From positions 1,150,110 through 1,214,109 of the forward strand of contig JALJOM010000003.1 of NCBI GenBank assembly GCA_024304885.1: a DNA stretch of 64,000 nucleotides. The letters run 5' to 3'. Position 1 is the first letter of the stretch. Every line of letters begins with the position of its first letter. The notes under the pieces were generated by a model. The model was given only the letters and a program-made list of their open reading frames with translations, was not told where the DNA came from and did not search any database. Positions 1 through 8,415 of this stretch are shown here, piece by piece. This DNA is from Beijerinckiaceae bacterium. Its GTDB lineage: Bacteria > Pseudomonadota > Alphaproteobacteria > Rhizobiales > Beijerinckiaceae. The translations under genes and the position numbers were made by a program.

Positions 1-347
1 AGAAAGGCTTGTGCGATCTGGTGAAACGGCCAGCTTCGCCATTCGTCGGCGACGAAACGCAGATCCTGCGGCAGGGGCTCGATGTCACGTGGATGGCCGG
101 GCTCGGCGAACGGATCGAGCGCGATCGCGGCGAAGCGGGTCCATTTGCGCAGTGCCTTGCCGGCCAGCAGCATTCGGCGGCCGGGCGAGAAGGCGAGATG
201 CACGCCCCAGTCCGCGAAGGCCGCGCCGATCGGCAGCGGCGACAGGCCGTTCAGGGCCGTGGCGAGCATGCCGCGAAAGGCATGGTCGATGAGGCCGGCG
301 GCTTCCTCGAGCGGGTCGACCTCTCCGCTGCCCGCTTGCGGCTGCAT
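1..347 (-). CDS. PHA synthase-like protein (PhaC N-terminal domain), partial
   Basis: Only the first ~115 residues are in the window; the gene continues off the left edge. The minus-strand reading frame carries the typical N-terminal block of poly-beta-hydroxybutyrate polymerases: a segment like FSPGRRMLLAGKALRKW followed by IEPLPQDLRF, then DEWRSWPFHQIAQAF, the pattern that precedes the alpha/beta hydrolase core in PhaC. Family knowledge: PhaC polymerises (R)-3-hydroxyacyl-CoA into PHA granules in the cytoplasm. The ATG at 347 has no good ribosome-binding site, and the frame stays open upstream, so the true start may lie further upstream. The catalytic Cys, Asp and His lie outside the window, so activity cannot be judged. 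Confidence 0.72.
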   Translation of the reverse strand, partial: MQPQAGSGEVDPLEEAAGLIDHAFRGMLATALNGLSPLPIGAAFADWGVHLAFSPGRRMLLAGKALRKWTRFAAIALDPFAEPGHPRDIEPLPQDLRFVADEWRSWPFHQIAQAF

Positions 348-877
348 CGGGCCGAATCGACGTGATCGCGGCGGCTCGATCGCCGGGCTCCGATCGGTCC
401 CGGCCGATCCGGCGCGATCCCCGTGGTCGAGGAAGAGAAACGGAGCGAGGTCGATCGGCATACGGCTCTTCCGTGCAGCGAGCATCTTCCGGCGAGACGA
501 AACCCGGTTCGGGTTGAGACATTACGCTGGCCAGTTTGCCATAGACGCAGCGCCGCAACAATCGGTGCTGTCGAGTCACGATTCCTTTCCCGACCCGACT
601 GTCGCCAGAGCGATAGATACGAGTTTCTGGTCTGCCGTCCTGAAAGGTATCGTAGCCGCTTACGCCGCAGGTCCGCGGCTCATGGGGCCGTTCGCGGTGG
701 GTGGTTTGCCGCACTTCATCGGATGGCCGGCATCACCGGTTCTCCTCGCCGCCATCGCCGGAATACACGTGACCCACGCCTTGTTGGCGGGAAGCGTGAG
801 GGCTCCGTAGAGTGAGCCCGGACGGAACCGGTCGCGGCCGACCTCGCCCGGGCCGATGCTCGGCGATCGCCTATCGG
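348..877. other. Intergenic region without recognised gene
   Basis: About 530 bases between the PHA synthase-like start (minus) and the PRC-barrel stop (minus). Open frames exist on both strands, but their translations are Arg/Pro-rich and resemble no family I know. The region should hold the promoter of the PHA synthase-like gene, though I see no clear -35/-10 pair. Confidence 0.5.
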
Positions 878-1291
878 TCAGATCGGGCCAGGTGTGCTCG
901 GCGGATTCATCCTGGATTCCCCGGACGCTCCTCGCTCTTCCCAATAAGGCCGGGTGCCGAAATACTGATGCCAGCGCGCTTCCCAATCCCGGTCGGTCAA
1001 GCTGTCGTCGGTGAATTCCGGAGCATCCTTCAGCTGGCTCTCCGTGACGTTCGCTATGTAGCCTTCCTTTGCGGTGTCGTACCTGATGGCATTCCACGGC
1101 AATGGATAATGGCTGTGGCCGAGGCCCAAGAAGCCGCCGAAGCTCATGACGGCATAGCGGACCTGGCCCGAGACCTTATCGATCATGAGATGATCGATCT
1201 CGCCGATCTTGCTGCCGCCCTGATCGTATACCTTCGTGCCTTCTACCTTTTCGCTCGAGATGAGGTTGAATGTCGGGCTGGCTGTAGCCAT
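878..1291 (-). CDS. PRC-barrel domain-containing protein
   Basis: A 137-residue protein whose first ~85 residues are a PRC-barrel domain: the run VYDQGGSKIGEIDHLMIDK followed by a beta-strand-rich VRYAVMSFGGFLG is typical. The C-terminal tail is acidic and aromatic (RDWEARWHQYFG). Proteins of this type in Rhizobiales are small cytoplasmic or envelope-associated stress proteins with no known catalytic role; PRC-barrels mediate protein or RNA contacts. The start at 1291 is supported by an AGGAG motif about nine bases upstream. The longer upstream frame has no coding character. It lies near a DUF1328 gene on the same strand, another small stress-type protein. Confidence 0.85.
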   Translation of the reverse strand: MATASPTFNLISSEKVEGTKVYDQGGSKIGEIDHLMIDKVSGQVRYAVMSFGGFLGLGHSHYPLPWNAIRYDTAKEGYIANVTESQLKDAPEFTDDSLTDRDWEARWHQYFGTRPYWEERGASGESRMNPPSTPGPI

Positions 1292-1530
1292 GTTCGAGCT
1301 CCTTCTACGAGGTGAGTGTAAGCTGGCGACACCACATCCGTCACCGGTCAGGCAAGCATGCACCATAGGTGCTACGAAGGCCGATTGGTGCCACGAAGGC
1401 CGATGTCGTGGCGCGAGAACTCGTTGCTGTATTAAAGGTTCCGGCCACAGCTGCGCGACCGTCGCGTCGAGCGCTCGGCCGTCGCGCAGGACGGCGCGAG
1501 CGCGGCGGACCGTAGTTTGTGGGGCTCTGA

Positions 1531-1560
1531 CCGGCGACGTGCCGTAGAGCACGTCGCCGG
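1531..1560. repeat. Perfect 12-bp inverted repeat (hairpin)
   Basis: CCGGCGACGTGC at 1531-1542 is mirrored exactly by GCACGTCGCCGG at 1549-1560 around a six-base loop. No T tract follows on either strand, so an intrinsic terminator is doubtful. It lies in the ~450-base intergenic stretch between the PRC-barrel start and the DUF1328 stop, which otherwise holds only a palindromic repeat (1642-1746). Confidence 0.6.
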
Positions 1561-1641
1561 CCGATTGTCGCGGCGAGAGAGCGTCTTGCGATCGCAAGCG
1601 CTAACGCCCGACGTGTGCCGTGTCAGGTGCGTTCCGTCCTG

Positions 1642-1746
1642 TAGCAATTTCCAGCGAGGCGGATACCGTTTCGCGTCGCGAAATTGCGACAAAACAAGAA
1701 TGTAGAGCTTGTTTCCGATCCCACGGGATCGGAAACCAGCTCTAGA
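1642..1746 (+). repeat. Dispersed palindromic intergenic repeat, copy 1 (full length)
   Basis: Two-module element. Module A runs from GCAATTTCCAGCG through GGATACCG and GCGAAATTGCGACAAAAC. Module B is the hairpin TTTCCGATCC / GGATCGGAAA followed by CTCTAG. Related copies lie at 17944, 19430, 19665, 28796, 46815, 58293, 62028 and 63071. Its right end overlaps the stop codon of the DUF1328 gene, so it could act as that gene's 3' hairpin. Confidence 0.8.
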
Positions 1747-1921
1747 CGCCTCGTCTGAGAATGCCTCCGACCAAGGCGACGACGAAGAGCACGACCGCCA
1801 CCCAGAACAACAGGCGAGCACCTTCCATGGCTGTCCCGGCCACGCCACCGAACCCGAACGCCGCAGCGATCAAGGCGACAACCAAGAATACCGCAGCCCA
1901 ATAGAGCAGGTTCCCGAACAC
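1742..1921 (-). CDS. DUF1328 small membrane protein
   Basis: A 59-residue protein with two hydrophobic helices (about 4-27 and 36-53), matching the DUF1328 pattern LYWAAVFLVVALIAAAFGFG then LLFWVAVVLFVVALVGG. The start is a GTG, fixed by a near-perfect CAGGAGG six bases upstream; starting further upstream would add a long non-conserved Arg-rich segment. Function is unknown; family members are inner-membrane proteins often linked to stress. The 3' end coincides with palindromic repeat copy 1. Confidence 0.88.
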   Translation of the reverse strand: MFGNLLYWAAVFLVVALIAAAFGFGGVAGTAMEGARLLFWVAVVLFVVALVGGILRRGV

Positions 1922-2241
1922 GTCGTCCTCCTGTGTCGATTGCTGTCGGACAGGAGAACGGTCGGATCGCGAGAGGGTTTCAGCTTGGGCGGGAAACCGC
2001 CGGCTGCGAGCGGCACGGGATCGAACGCCTCGCCGTGGTGGCGCGCAAGGCACGCTGGGTCCGGATGGCAGGTACCCTTGCCTTCGCCGAGCCCGAAATA
2101 TTCCGCGCCCGGCTCGCGGCGCAGGTTGTGGTAGATCGGCTTCTCCCAATATCCGTGATCTCGGGCTTGGGTCGAGCTGTCCCGGGCGACGGAACCCGTC
2201 TCGGCCTACTCCGAAGCATCAACCTCGATCGGCGAAGCCAT
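1870..2241 (-). pseudogene. Unrecognised coding-like frame with an in-frame amber stop, downstream of thrS
   Basis: An ATG at 2241 lies four bases after the thrS stop, as if translationally coupled. After 11 codons there is a TAG at 2206-2208. The same frame then stays open to a TGA at 1870, inside the DUF1328 gene. Codons after the TAG show strong G/C third positions, and the translation looks protein-like (HGYWEKPIYHNLRREPGAEY, then GEGKGTCHPDPACLARHHGE). I do not recognise the family. It may be a gene killed by a nonsense mutation, or a shorter gene with a start I cannot see. Coding character fades as the frame enters the DUF1328 leader. Confidence 0.4.
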
Positions 2242-2245
2242 CGCC

Positions 2246-4183
2246 TCAACCCGCCCTTTTGATATCCGGCGGCGTCGCTTCCGTGGCGAGAGCCGCGAGC
2301 GCGGCCTCGAGCCCCATCGTCTGCTGATCCTGCGAGCCGAGGCGGCGGATCGACACCGTGCGCTCCTGCGCCTCCTTCTTGCCGACGACGAGCAAGACCG
2401 GGACCTTGGCGAGCGAATGCTCGCGCACCTTGTAGGTGATCTTCTCGTTGCGCAGATCCCCCTCGACCTTCAGGCCGAGCTTGCGCGCCGCCGCGATCGC
2501 CTCGTAGGCATAATCGTCGGCGTCTTGCGTGATCGTGGCCACCACGATCTGCAAAGGCGAGAGCCACAAGGGCAGGTGGCCTGCGAAATGCTCGATCATC
2601 ACGCCCGTGAAGCGCTCGAGCGAGCCGAAGATCGCGCGGTGGATCATGATCGGCGTGGTCTTCTCGCTGTTGGCGGCAATGTAGAAGGCGCCGAACCGTC
2701 CGGGCAGGTTGAAATCCACCTGGACCGTGCCGCATTGCCATTCGCGCCCGATCGCGTCGCGCAACGTATATTCGAGCTTCGGGCCATAGAAGGCGCCTTC
2801 GCCCGGGTTGATGCCGGTCTTCAAGCCGCGCTCCTTCAACGTCTCGAGCACACGCCCGAGCGCCGTTTCGGCGCGGTCCCAGGCCTCGTCGGCGCCCACA
2901 CGCTTCTCCGGCCGTGTCGAGAGCTTGATCACGATATCGTCGAAGCCGAAGTCGCCATAAGTGGAGAGGATGAAATCGTTGACCTTCAGGCTCTCTTCTT
3001 GAATTTGGTCCTCGGTGCAGAAAATATGCGCGTCGTCCTGGGTGAAGGCGCGCACGCGCATCACTCCATGCAACGCGCCCGAGGGCTCGTAGCGATGGAC
3101 GATGCCGAACTCGGCGATCTTCAACGGAAGGTCGCGGTAGGATTTCAGCCCGTTCTTGAAGATCTGCACATGGCCGGGGCAATTCATCGGCTTCAGGGCG
3201 AAGATGCGCTCGTCTTCCGTCTTGGTGAGGAACATGTTCTCGCGAAACGTCTGCCAATGGCCCGAGGTCTCCCACAGGGCCCGGTCGAGCACCTGGGGCG
3301 TGTTGACCTCGACATAGCCTTGCTCGTTCTGGCGCCGCCGCAGATAGGCGACGAGCGACTGGAACAAAGTCCACCCTTTCGGGTGCCAGAACACCGTGCC
3401 CGGACCCTCCTCCTGGAAATGGAAGAGGTCCATCTCGCGGCCGAGGCGGCGGTGGTCGCGCTTCTCGGCCTCCTCGAGCTGCTTCAGATAGGCATCGAGC
3501 TCGGGCTTTGTCGCAAAGGCCGTCGCATAGATGCGCTGGAGCATGGGCCGGCTCGAATCGCCGCGCCAATAGGCCCCAGCGACCTTCATGATCTTGAAGG
3601 CGAATCCGATCCTGCCGGTCGAGGGCATATGCGGCCCCCGGCAGAGGTCGAGCCACTCGCCCTGCTTGTAGATTTTGAGATCCTCGTCCCCGGGGATCGA
3701 TTCGACGAGCTCGACCTTGAAGTCCTCGCCGTGGCTTCCGAACCAGGCCTTGGCCTCGTCGCGGCTCCACACCTCCTTCGCAAAGGGACGGTCCGCGGCG
3801 ATGATCTCGGTCATCTTCTTCTCGATGGCGGCGAAGTCCTCGGGCGTGAAGGGCTCGTGGCGATAGAAATCGTAGTAGAAGCCGTTCTCGATCACCGGGC
3901 CGATCGTGACCTGCGTACCGGGAAAGAGCTCTTGCACCGCCTCGGCGAGCACATGCGCGGCGTCGTGGCGTATGAGCTCGAGCGCGCGCGGGTCCTCGCG
4001 GGTCACGAACTCGATCCGAGCGTCGCGGGTGATCTTGTCGGAAAGGTCGGCGAGGGTCCCGTCGAGCACCATGGCGACGGATTTCTTCGCGAGCGACGGG
4101 GAAATGGTCTTGGCGATATCGAGGCCGCTGAGGCCGGGCTCATAGGCGCGCGCGGCGCCATCGGGAAAAGTCACCGAGATCAT
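2246..4183 (-). CDS. thrS: Threonyl-tRNA synthetase
   Basis: A 645-residue class II synthetase that charges tRNA-Thr in the cytoplasm. Domains in order: TGS (about 1-62), the SAD editing domain with the HDAAH zinc motif near residue 75 and CRGPH near 180, the catalytic core with MNCPGH and motif 2 (YEPSGALHG...[11 protein letters not shown]), motif 3 in [13 protein letters not shown], and the C-terminal anticodon-binding domain starting at PLQIVVATI. Length matches the family. The start at 4183 has a GAGGAG about six bases upstream. The 3' end is followed after four bases by the ATG of a broken frame. No T-box-like leader was seen in the ~200 bases upstream. Confidence 0.98.
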   Translation of the reverse strand: MISVTFPDGAARAYEPGLSGLDIAKTISPSLAKKSVAMVLDGTLADLSDKITRDARIEFVTREDPRALELIRHDAAHVLAEAVQELFPGTQVTIGPVIENGFYYDFYRHEPFTPEDFAAIEKKMTEIIAADRPFAKEVWSRDEAKAWFGSHGEDFKVELVESIPGDEDLKIYKQGEWLDLCRGPHMPSTGRIGFAFKIMKVAGAYWRGDSSRPMLQRIYATAFATKPELDAYLKQLEEAEKRDHRRLGREMDLFHFQEEGPGTVFWHPKGWTLFQSLVAYLRRRQNEQGYVEVNTPQVLDRALWETSGHWQTFRENMFLTKTEDERIFALKPMNCPGHVQIFKNGLKSYRDLPLKIAEFGIVHRYEPSGALHGVMRVRAFTQDDAHIFCTEDQIQEESLKVNDFILSTYGDFGFDDIVIKLSTRPEKRVGADEAWDRAETALGRVLETLKERGLKTGINPGEGAFYGPKLEYTLRDAIGREWQCGTVQVDFNLPGRFGAFYIAANSEKTTPIMIHRAIFGSLERFTGVMIEHFAGHLPLWLSPLQIVVATITQDADDYAYEAIAAARKLGLKVEGDLRNEKITYKVREHSLAKVPVLLVVGKKEAQERTVSIRRLGSQDQQTMGLEAALAALATEATPPDIKRAG

Positions 4184-4380
4184 GTCGTCTCCTCGTGCTC
4201 ACTCGCCGATACCAATCGGCGTAAGCGTTTCACTTCACGCGACCGCGAGCTCGGCCGGAATGCGTTTGCAGAGGCCCGGCGCGTCGCCGAGCCCTTCATA
4301 TAAGCATGGCGGCACCTCGGCAACTGGGGCGCTGCGCGGATTGCAGCGGATAGGGAAGGGGGGCAGGGCCGGCCCCGGGG

Positions 4381-5568
4381 TCAAGGGCAGCCGGGCCCGT
4401 AGCGGCAATAGAGCGTGTGCATGACGGCGTTCGCCGCGTCGTCGGCTTGTCGCTCGGGAAAGTTGGTCACCACCACGACACCCTGATCGTGACCGGGATC
4501 AACCAGGATCTTCGCGAGGTTCATGCCGTTCGATCCGTTGTGGGTCAGGACCGGAGACTGCGTCCAGTCGAATTTCACCACGCCCCAACCGAGCGCATAT
4601 TCACCCTCGCTCGGCGTGCCGGGGCGCGGATCCGGCAGCTTGCCTGTCGCGATATGGGGGCGATGGATCCGCGCGAGCGTCTCGGGCTTCACCAGGGCCG
4701 GGCCGCGCGTGCCGCGCCCGGCGTTCCAGCCGGCCCAAGCGGCGAAGTCGAGGACCGACATATGGGCGACGCCGGCGGGACCGAGCACCGGCGGCACGTC
4801 CGCGGCCGGACCCCATGGCATCGGGGTCACTTTGCCGCTTTCGCTGACCTCGTGTCCCACGGGAGCATCGAACCTTCCCCGCGTCGCTTGCGGGCCGAGG
4901 CCGGCGGTCGCGAGGCCGAGCGGCGCGAAAAGCCGCGTGGTGATCAGCTCTTCCCAAGGACTGCCGAAGGCCTTCTCGACCATCGCGCCCGCAATGAGAT
5001 AGCCGAGGTTGGCGTAATGAAAGGCCGAGCCGGGCTTCGTCGTCGGCGCATGGGCTTTCCAGGCCGCGAGCACGCGCAAGCGCTGCTCGGGCAAGTTGTA
5101 CTCGAAGGCGTCCGGGCTGAAATAGAGCTTGGCGACCATGTGCTCCGTATCGGAGGGAATCCCGCTGGAATGCGACAGGAGCTGCTCGAGGGTGATGGCG
5201 GCGAGGCCCGCATTCAGGCCCGGCACCGCCGCGCCGAGCACGTCGCCGATGGTCGAGGCCCAATCGAGCTTGCCTGCGTCGATCGCCATTCCGGCGAGCG
5301 TCGCCGTCATCGCCTTGGTGTCGGAGCCGAGGTGAAAGCGGTCGTCGAGCGAGACCTTTATGTCGGTTCCGTGCACGCGCACGCCGACTGCGCCCGACGC
5401 CACGATCGCGCCCTCCTTCACGACGGCAGCGGCCAGCGCGGGAAGACCATGGCGTGCGCGGATCGGCTCGAGGTCGGTGTTCAGATTGTCGGCCGCCTCG
5501 GTCGCGAGAGCCGGAACGGGCATCGCGGCGAGGAGAAGGGTGGCGAGACAGGACCGTCGATCCATCAT
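4381..5568 (-). CDS. Secreted serine hydrolase of the beta-lactamase (class C-like) family
   Basis: A 395-residue protein with a Sec signal peptide (hydrophobic stretch ending ...MPVPALA, cleavage near residue 22). The catalytic motifs are visible: SDTK (Ser82, Lys85) and the Tyr motif YAN at 185-187, plus a C-terminal HNGSNG in place of the KTG box. This pattern fits the broad serine hydrolase/EstB/DD-peptidase-like group rather than a true antibiotic beta-lactamase. It probably acts in the periplasm; the substrate is unknown. GGAGGAG lies six bases before the first of two tandem ATGs. Its neighbours, thrS (same strand) and msrB (divergent), give no functional clue. Confidence 0.88.
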   Translation of the reverse strand: MMDRRSCLATLLLAAMPVPALATEAADNLNTDLEPIRARHGLPALAAAVVKEGAIVASGAVGVRVHGTDIKVSLDDRFHLGSDTKAMTATLAGMAIDAGKLDWASTIGDVLGAAVPGLNAGLAAITLEQLLSHSSGIPSDTEHMVAKLYFSPDAFEYNLPEQRLRVLAAWKAHAPTTKPGSAFHYANLGYLIAGAMVEKAFGSPWEELITTRLFAPLGLATAGLGPQATRGRFDAPVGHEVSESGKVTPMPWGPAADVPPVLGPAGVAHMSVLDFAAWAGWNAGRGTRGPALVKPETLARIHRPHIATGKLPDPRPGTPSEGEYALGWGVVKFDWTQSPVLTHNGSNGMNLAKILVDPGHDQGVVVVTNFPERQADDAANAVMHTLYCRYGPGCP

Positions 5569-5856
5569 GTTTTGCTCCTCCGCCGACAGAGGTCAGGATT
5601 CGCTGCCGAGCTCGGCGCTGTCGCGCCTCGTGGAGACTATGTTGCGGATCGTCCCTGCCGCAATGCTATTGGCGGCTCCACCGACGTGGATCATGGTCCC
5701 GATGGATGGCCGCGGCGTTCGGAGCAATCCGGTTGCGCGGATTTGATCGCCGCTTCGCGCAGATCCAGGCTATTCATGCGTCCATGTCGCCCCAAGTAGC
5801 GCCGCAGGCATTCGCTGATGTGTTATAGACGCGAGCCGAGGCTGACCACGACGAGC

Positions 5857-6351
5857 ATGGGTATGAACGACCGCATCGCATCCGAGTTCGACTTGACACC
5901 GCCCGGCAAGGACGAATTGCAGGCCTTGGTCGCCGATCTCGGCGAGGACGAGCGGCACGTTCTGCTCGAGCACGGCACCGAAGCGCCCTTCTGCGGCATT
6001 TTCGTCGAGGAGAAACGCGCGGGAGTCTACACCTGCCGTCTATGCGGACTGCCGCTGTTCGAGGCCGGCGCGAAGTTCGAGAGCGGCACCGGCTGGCCGA
6101 GCTTCACGAGCCCCTTCTCGGGAAACCACCTCCGTTTCATTCGCGACACCAGCTACGGCATGATCCGCACGGAGATCGTTTGCGCTCGTTGCGGCGCGCA
6201 CCAGGGGCATGTCTTTCCCGACGGCCCGCCGCCGACCGGCGAGCGATATTGCATCAACTCCATCTCGCTCGAGTTCACGGCGAAGGGCGAGCCGCTTCCG
6301 GACAAGCTCGGCCGGGGTGCGCCCGAGGGTGAGGCATGGGAGAGCCGATGA
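5857..6351 (+). CDS. msrB: Peptide-methionine (R)-S-oxide reductase
   Basis: Reduces methionine-R-sulfoxide in proteins. All family marks are present: two CxxC zinc pairs (CRLCG and CARCG), the SGTGWPSF substrate loop, GHVFPDGP, and the catalytic Cys in GERYCINS. About 164 residues, the normal length, with no signal peptide, so cytoplasmic. The in-frame ATGs at 5857 and 5863 are both possible; the upstream start at 5818 would add residues not typical of the family. No msrA is adjacent. Confidence 0.95.
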   Translation: MGMNDRIASEFDLTPPGKDELQALVADLGEDERHVLLEHGTEAPFCGIFVEEKRAGVYTCRLCGLPLFEAGAKFESGTGWPSFTSPFSGNHLRFIRDTSYGMIRTEIVCARCGAHQGHVFPDGPPPTGERYCINSISLEFTAKGEPLPDKLGRGAPEGEAWESR

Positions 6352-6549
6352 TACCCGGGACACGCTGCGGTCCTGATTTTCGACCGGCACCGCCGTCTTG
6401 TCGGTCGCGCTAGAGCCCTGACGTTCGTGGCCATGCACATCACCACGGTAGGTCCCGACGTATCCCAGACAGGCGGGACGAGAGCCGTGTGATCGGCTGC
6501 GAGCAGACCGGCAACGAGCATCTCGTCCCGCACGAAAAGGAAACGGAAA

Positions 6550-7131
6550 ATGAACACATCGACATATTCGCGGGCCCTTGTTGCTGTTGCCTCTCTGCTG
6601 GTCTTGCTATTCCCTTGCTCGCGCGGCGGGATGACCGCCATGGCCGACAGCCATGACCATTCAGTGGCGGTGGACGCGGCTGGCAACATTCGTGTTCCCG
6701 CCGACTATCGCACGAGCTACCAGTTCCTGGGAAGCTGGTCGGTTGCGGCCCACCAAGGCCAGGGTCCGAAAGAGTTCCACACCGTGTACGCCTCGCCGGG
6801 CGCGATCGCTCACTATCGGAAGGATGGGCTCTTCCCTGACGGCTCCATTGTGGTGAAGGAGGTATTCGAGACCGCCACCGAAGACATGACGACCGGCACG
6901 GTCAGCTACAGCCAGAAGTTGAAGGGCTGGTTCGTGATGGTCAAGGAGACAAGCGACCGCCACCCCGGCAATAAGCTGTGGGGCGACGGCTGGGGCTGGT
7001 CTTGGTTCGACGCCGGCGATCCCACCAAGACGACGTCGACGGATTACAAGGTCGATTGTCGGAGCTGTCACCTGCCGGCCCAGACCTCCGACTGGATCTA
7101 CGTCAAAGGCTATCCGCCCCTGGCCGAATGA
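6550..7131 (+). CDS. Cytochrome P460 family protein
   Basis: A 193-residue exported protein: signal peptide (residues ~1-32) followed by a cytochrome P460 domain (GSWSV...GPKEFHTVYASPGA, then GWGWSWFD), ending with one c-type heme motif, CRSCH, about 25 residues from the C-terminus. True P460s use a heme cross-linked to a lysine to oxidise hydroxylamine or hydrazine; many family members have no proven substrate. There is no hydroxylamine oxidation cluster nearby, so the role is open. AAAAGGAAACGG just upstream serves as ribosome-binding site. The gene stands alone between msrB and an epimerase-like gene. Confidence 0.85.
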   Translation: MNTSTYSRALVAVASLLVLLFPCSRGGMTAMADSHDHSVAVDAAGNIRVPADYRTSYQFLGSWSVAAHQGQGPKEFHTVYASPGAIAHYRKDGLFPDGSIVVKEVFETATEDMTTGTVSYSQKLKGWFVMVKETSDRHPGNKLWGDGWGWSWFDAGDPTKTTSTDYKVDCRSCHLPAQTSDWIYVKGYPPLAE

Positions 7132-7207
7132 CGGCGGTGTCTCCTCGCTCGTCGGGAGCCTCGTGCAGTGTGACCCGCGGTGGAGGTGGAATAGCAGGGA
7201 GCCGATC

Positions 7208-8125
7208 ATGCGAGTCTTCATCGCCGGCGCAACCGGGGCCGTCGGCTTGCCGCTCATGCGGGCCTTGTGCACCCTCGGCCATCAGGTCATCGGAATGACA
7301 CGCGCTGGCCGGGGTGTCGATCGGCTGCGCGAGCTGGGCGCGGAGCCTTCTATCGCCGATGCTTTCGACCCCGAGGCCGTGCTGCACGCGATCGACGCCG
7401 CTGCACCGGATGTGGTGATCGACGAGCTGACATGGCTACCTTCCGATCCCGCCCATCTCCTCGAGTCGTTGCCGAATAATACCCGCCTCAAACGCGAGGG
7501 GGGCGCCAATTTGCTCGCGGCGGCCCGAGCGGCCGGTGTGGGACGCATCATTATACAGTCCTATGGGTTCTATCTCGATGCTCCGGAAGGTGAGCTCGCC
7601 GACGAGACTGCCAAGCTTCGGGTTGACGCGCCGGGCGAGATTGGCAAGGGGGCACGCGCGGCCGGAGACTACGAAGACCAGGTTCTCGCTGCGCCGTCGC
7701 CGGAGGGAGTCGTCCTACGCTACGGCTTCTTCTATGGTCCAGGCACCTGGTATCGGCCGGACGGCGCCGTCGCGGAGCAGGTGCGCAGGCGCGAATCAGC
7801 GATCATCGGCGAAGGGAACGCCGTCTGGTCTTTCGTCCATATCGATGACGCGGTTGCGGCGACGCTCGCATCGCTGACGGGCGAGCCGGGCGTCTACAAC
7901 ATCGTCGACGACGATCCACTCCCGGTCGCCGAATGGTTGCCGGCCTTCGCTCGGTGGGTCGATGCGCCCGCGCCGCCGCGCGTGAGCGTGGAAGATGCAC
8001 TGAAGGCGGCCGGCGAGGAAGCCGTCTCCTACCACACAAGTCTGAGAGGGGCCTCGAACAAAAGGGCCAAGGCGAATCTCGGGTTCGAGCCACGGCCGCT
8101 GTTGTGGAGGCGCGGCGCGGTCTAG
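7208..8125 (+). CDS. NAD-dependent epimerase/dehydratase-like protein (extended SDR)
   Basis: A 305-residue Rossmann protein. The N-terminal MRVFIAGATGAVG is the GxxGxxG nucleotide-binding loop. An expected acidic region follows at about 55-60. The usual YxxxK pair is replaced by something like SYGFYLD, so this is probably an atypical SDR rather than a classic epimerase. The C-terminal half has WSFVHIDDAVAA and VYNIVDDDP, typical of this subfamily. The ATG at 7208 has AGGGAG upstream and aligns with the Rossmann start, so it is preferred over 7163. Substrate unknown. Confidence 0.85.
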   Translation: MRVFIAGATGAVGLPLMRALCTLGHQVIGMTRAGRGVDRLRELGAEPSIADAFDPEAVLHAIDAAAPDVVIDELTWLPSDPAHLLESLPNNTRLKREGGANLLAAARAAGVGRIIIQSYGFYLDAPEGELADETAKLRVDAPGEIGKGARAAGDYEDQVLAAPSPEGVVLRYGFFYGPGTWYRPDGAVAEQVRRRESAIIGEGNAVWSFVHIDDAVAATLASLTGEPGVYNIVDDDPLPVAEWLPAFARWVDAPAPPRVSVEDALKAAGEEAVSYHTSLRGASNKRAKANLGFEPRPLLWRRGAV

Positions 8126-8415
8126 CGCGTTGCCGCGGGGCATCATTCCCCAGTGCCGTCGGCGCCTCCTGGTCTGCAAGGTGCTGTTCACGGGTCATGA
8201 ATGGTGTCCGCCCTAGATCATAGGCAGGAATTTGGACTGACCCGCCGGCTCCCCGCCACGCCGGCCTTGCACCGAAACCCGGCCTTCCCTATGGGTTCGC
8301 GCTCGGTCGCAAAAGGCGGCCGCCAGATGAAGCACGACTCTCGACCGGACCGCTTTCGAGCGAGCCCGGTGCCTTGGCGTGCCGGATCGCCGCCGTTCCT
8401 GAAAAGCCCTGCCAA

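Noticed and set aside
1531-1560. Intrinsic terminator
   Set aside because: Good hairpin but no T tract on either side.
2417-4303. 628-codon plus-strand open frame
   Set aside because: Antisense to thrS, no domain.
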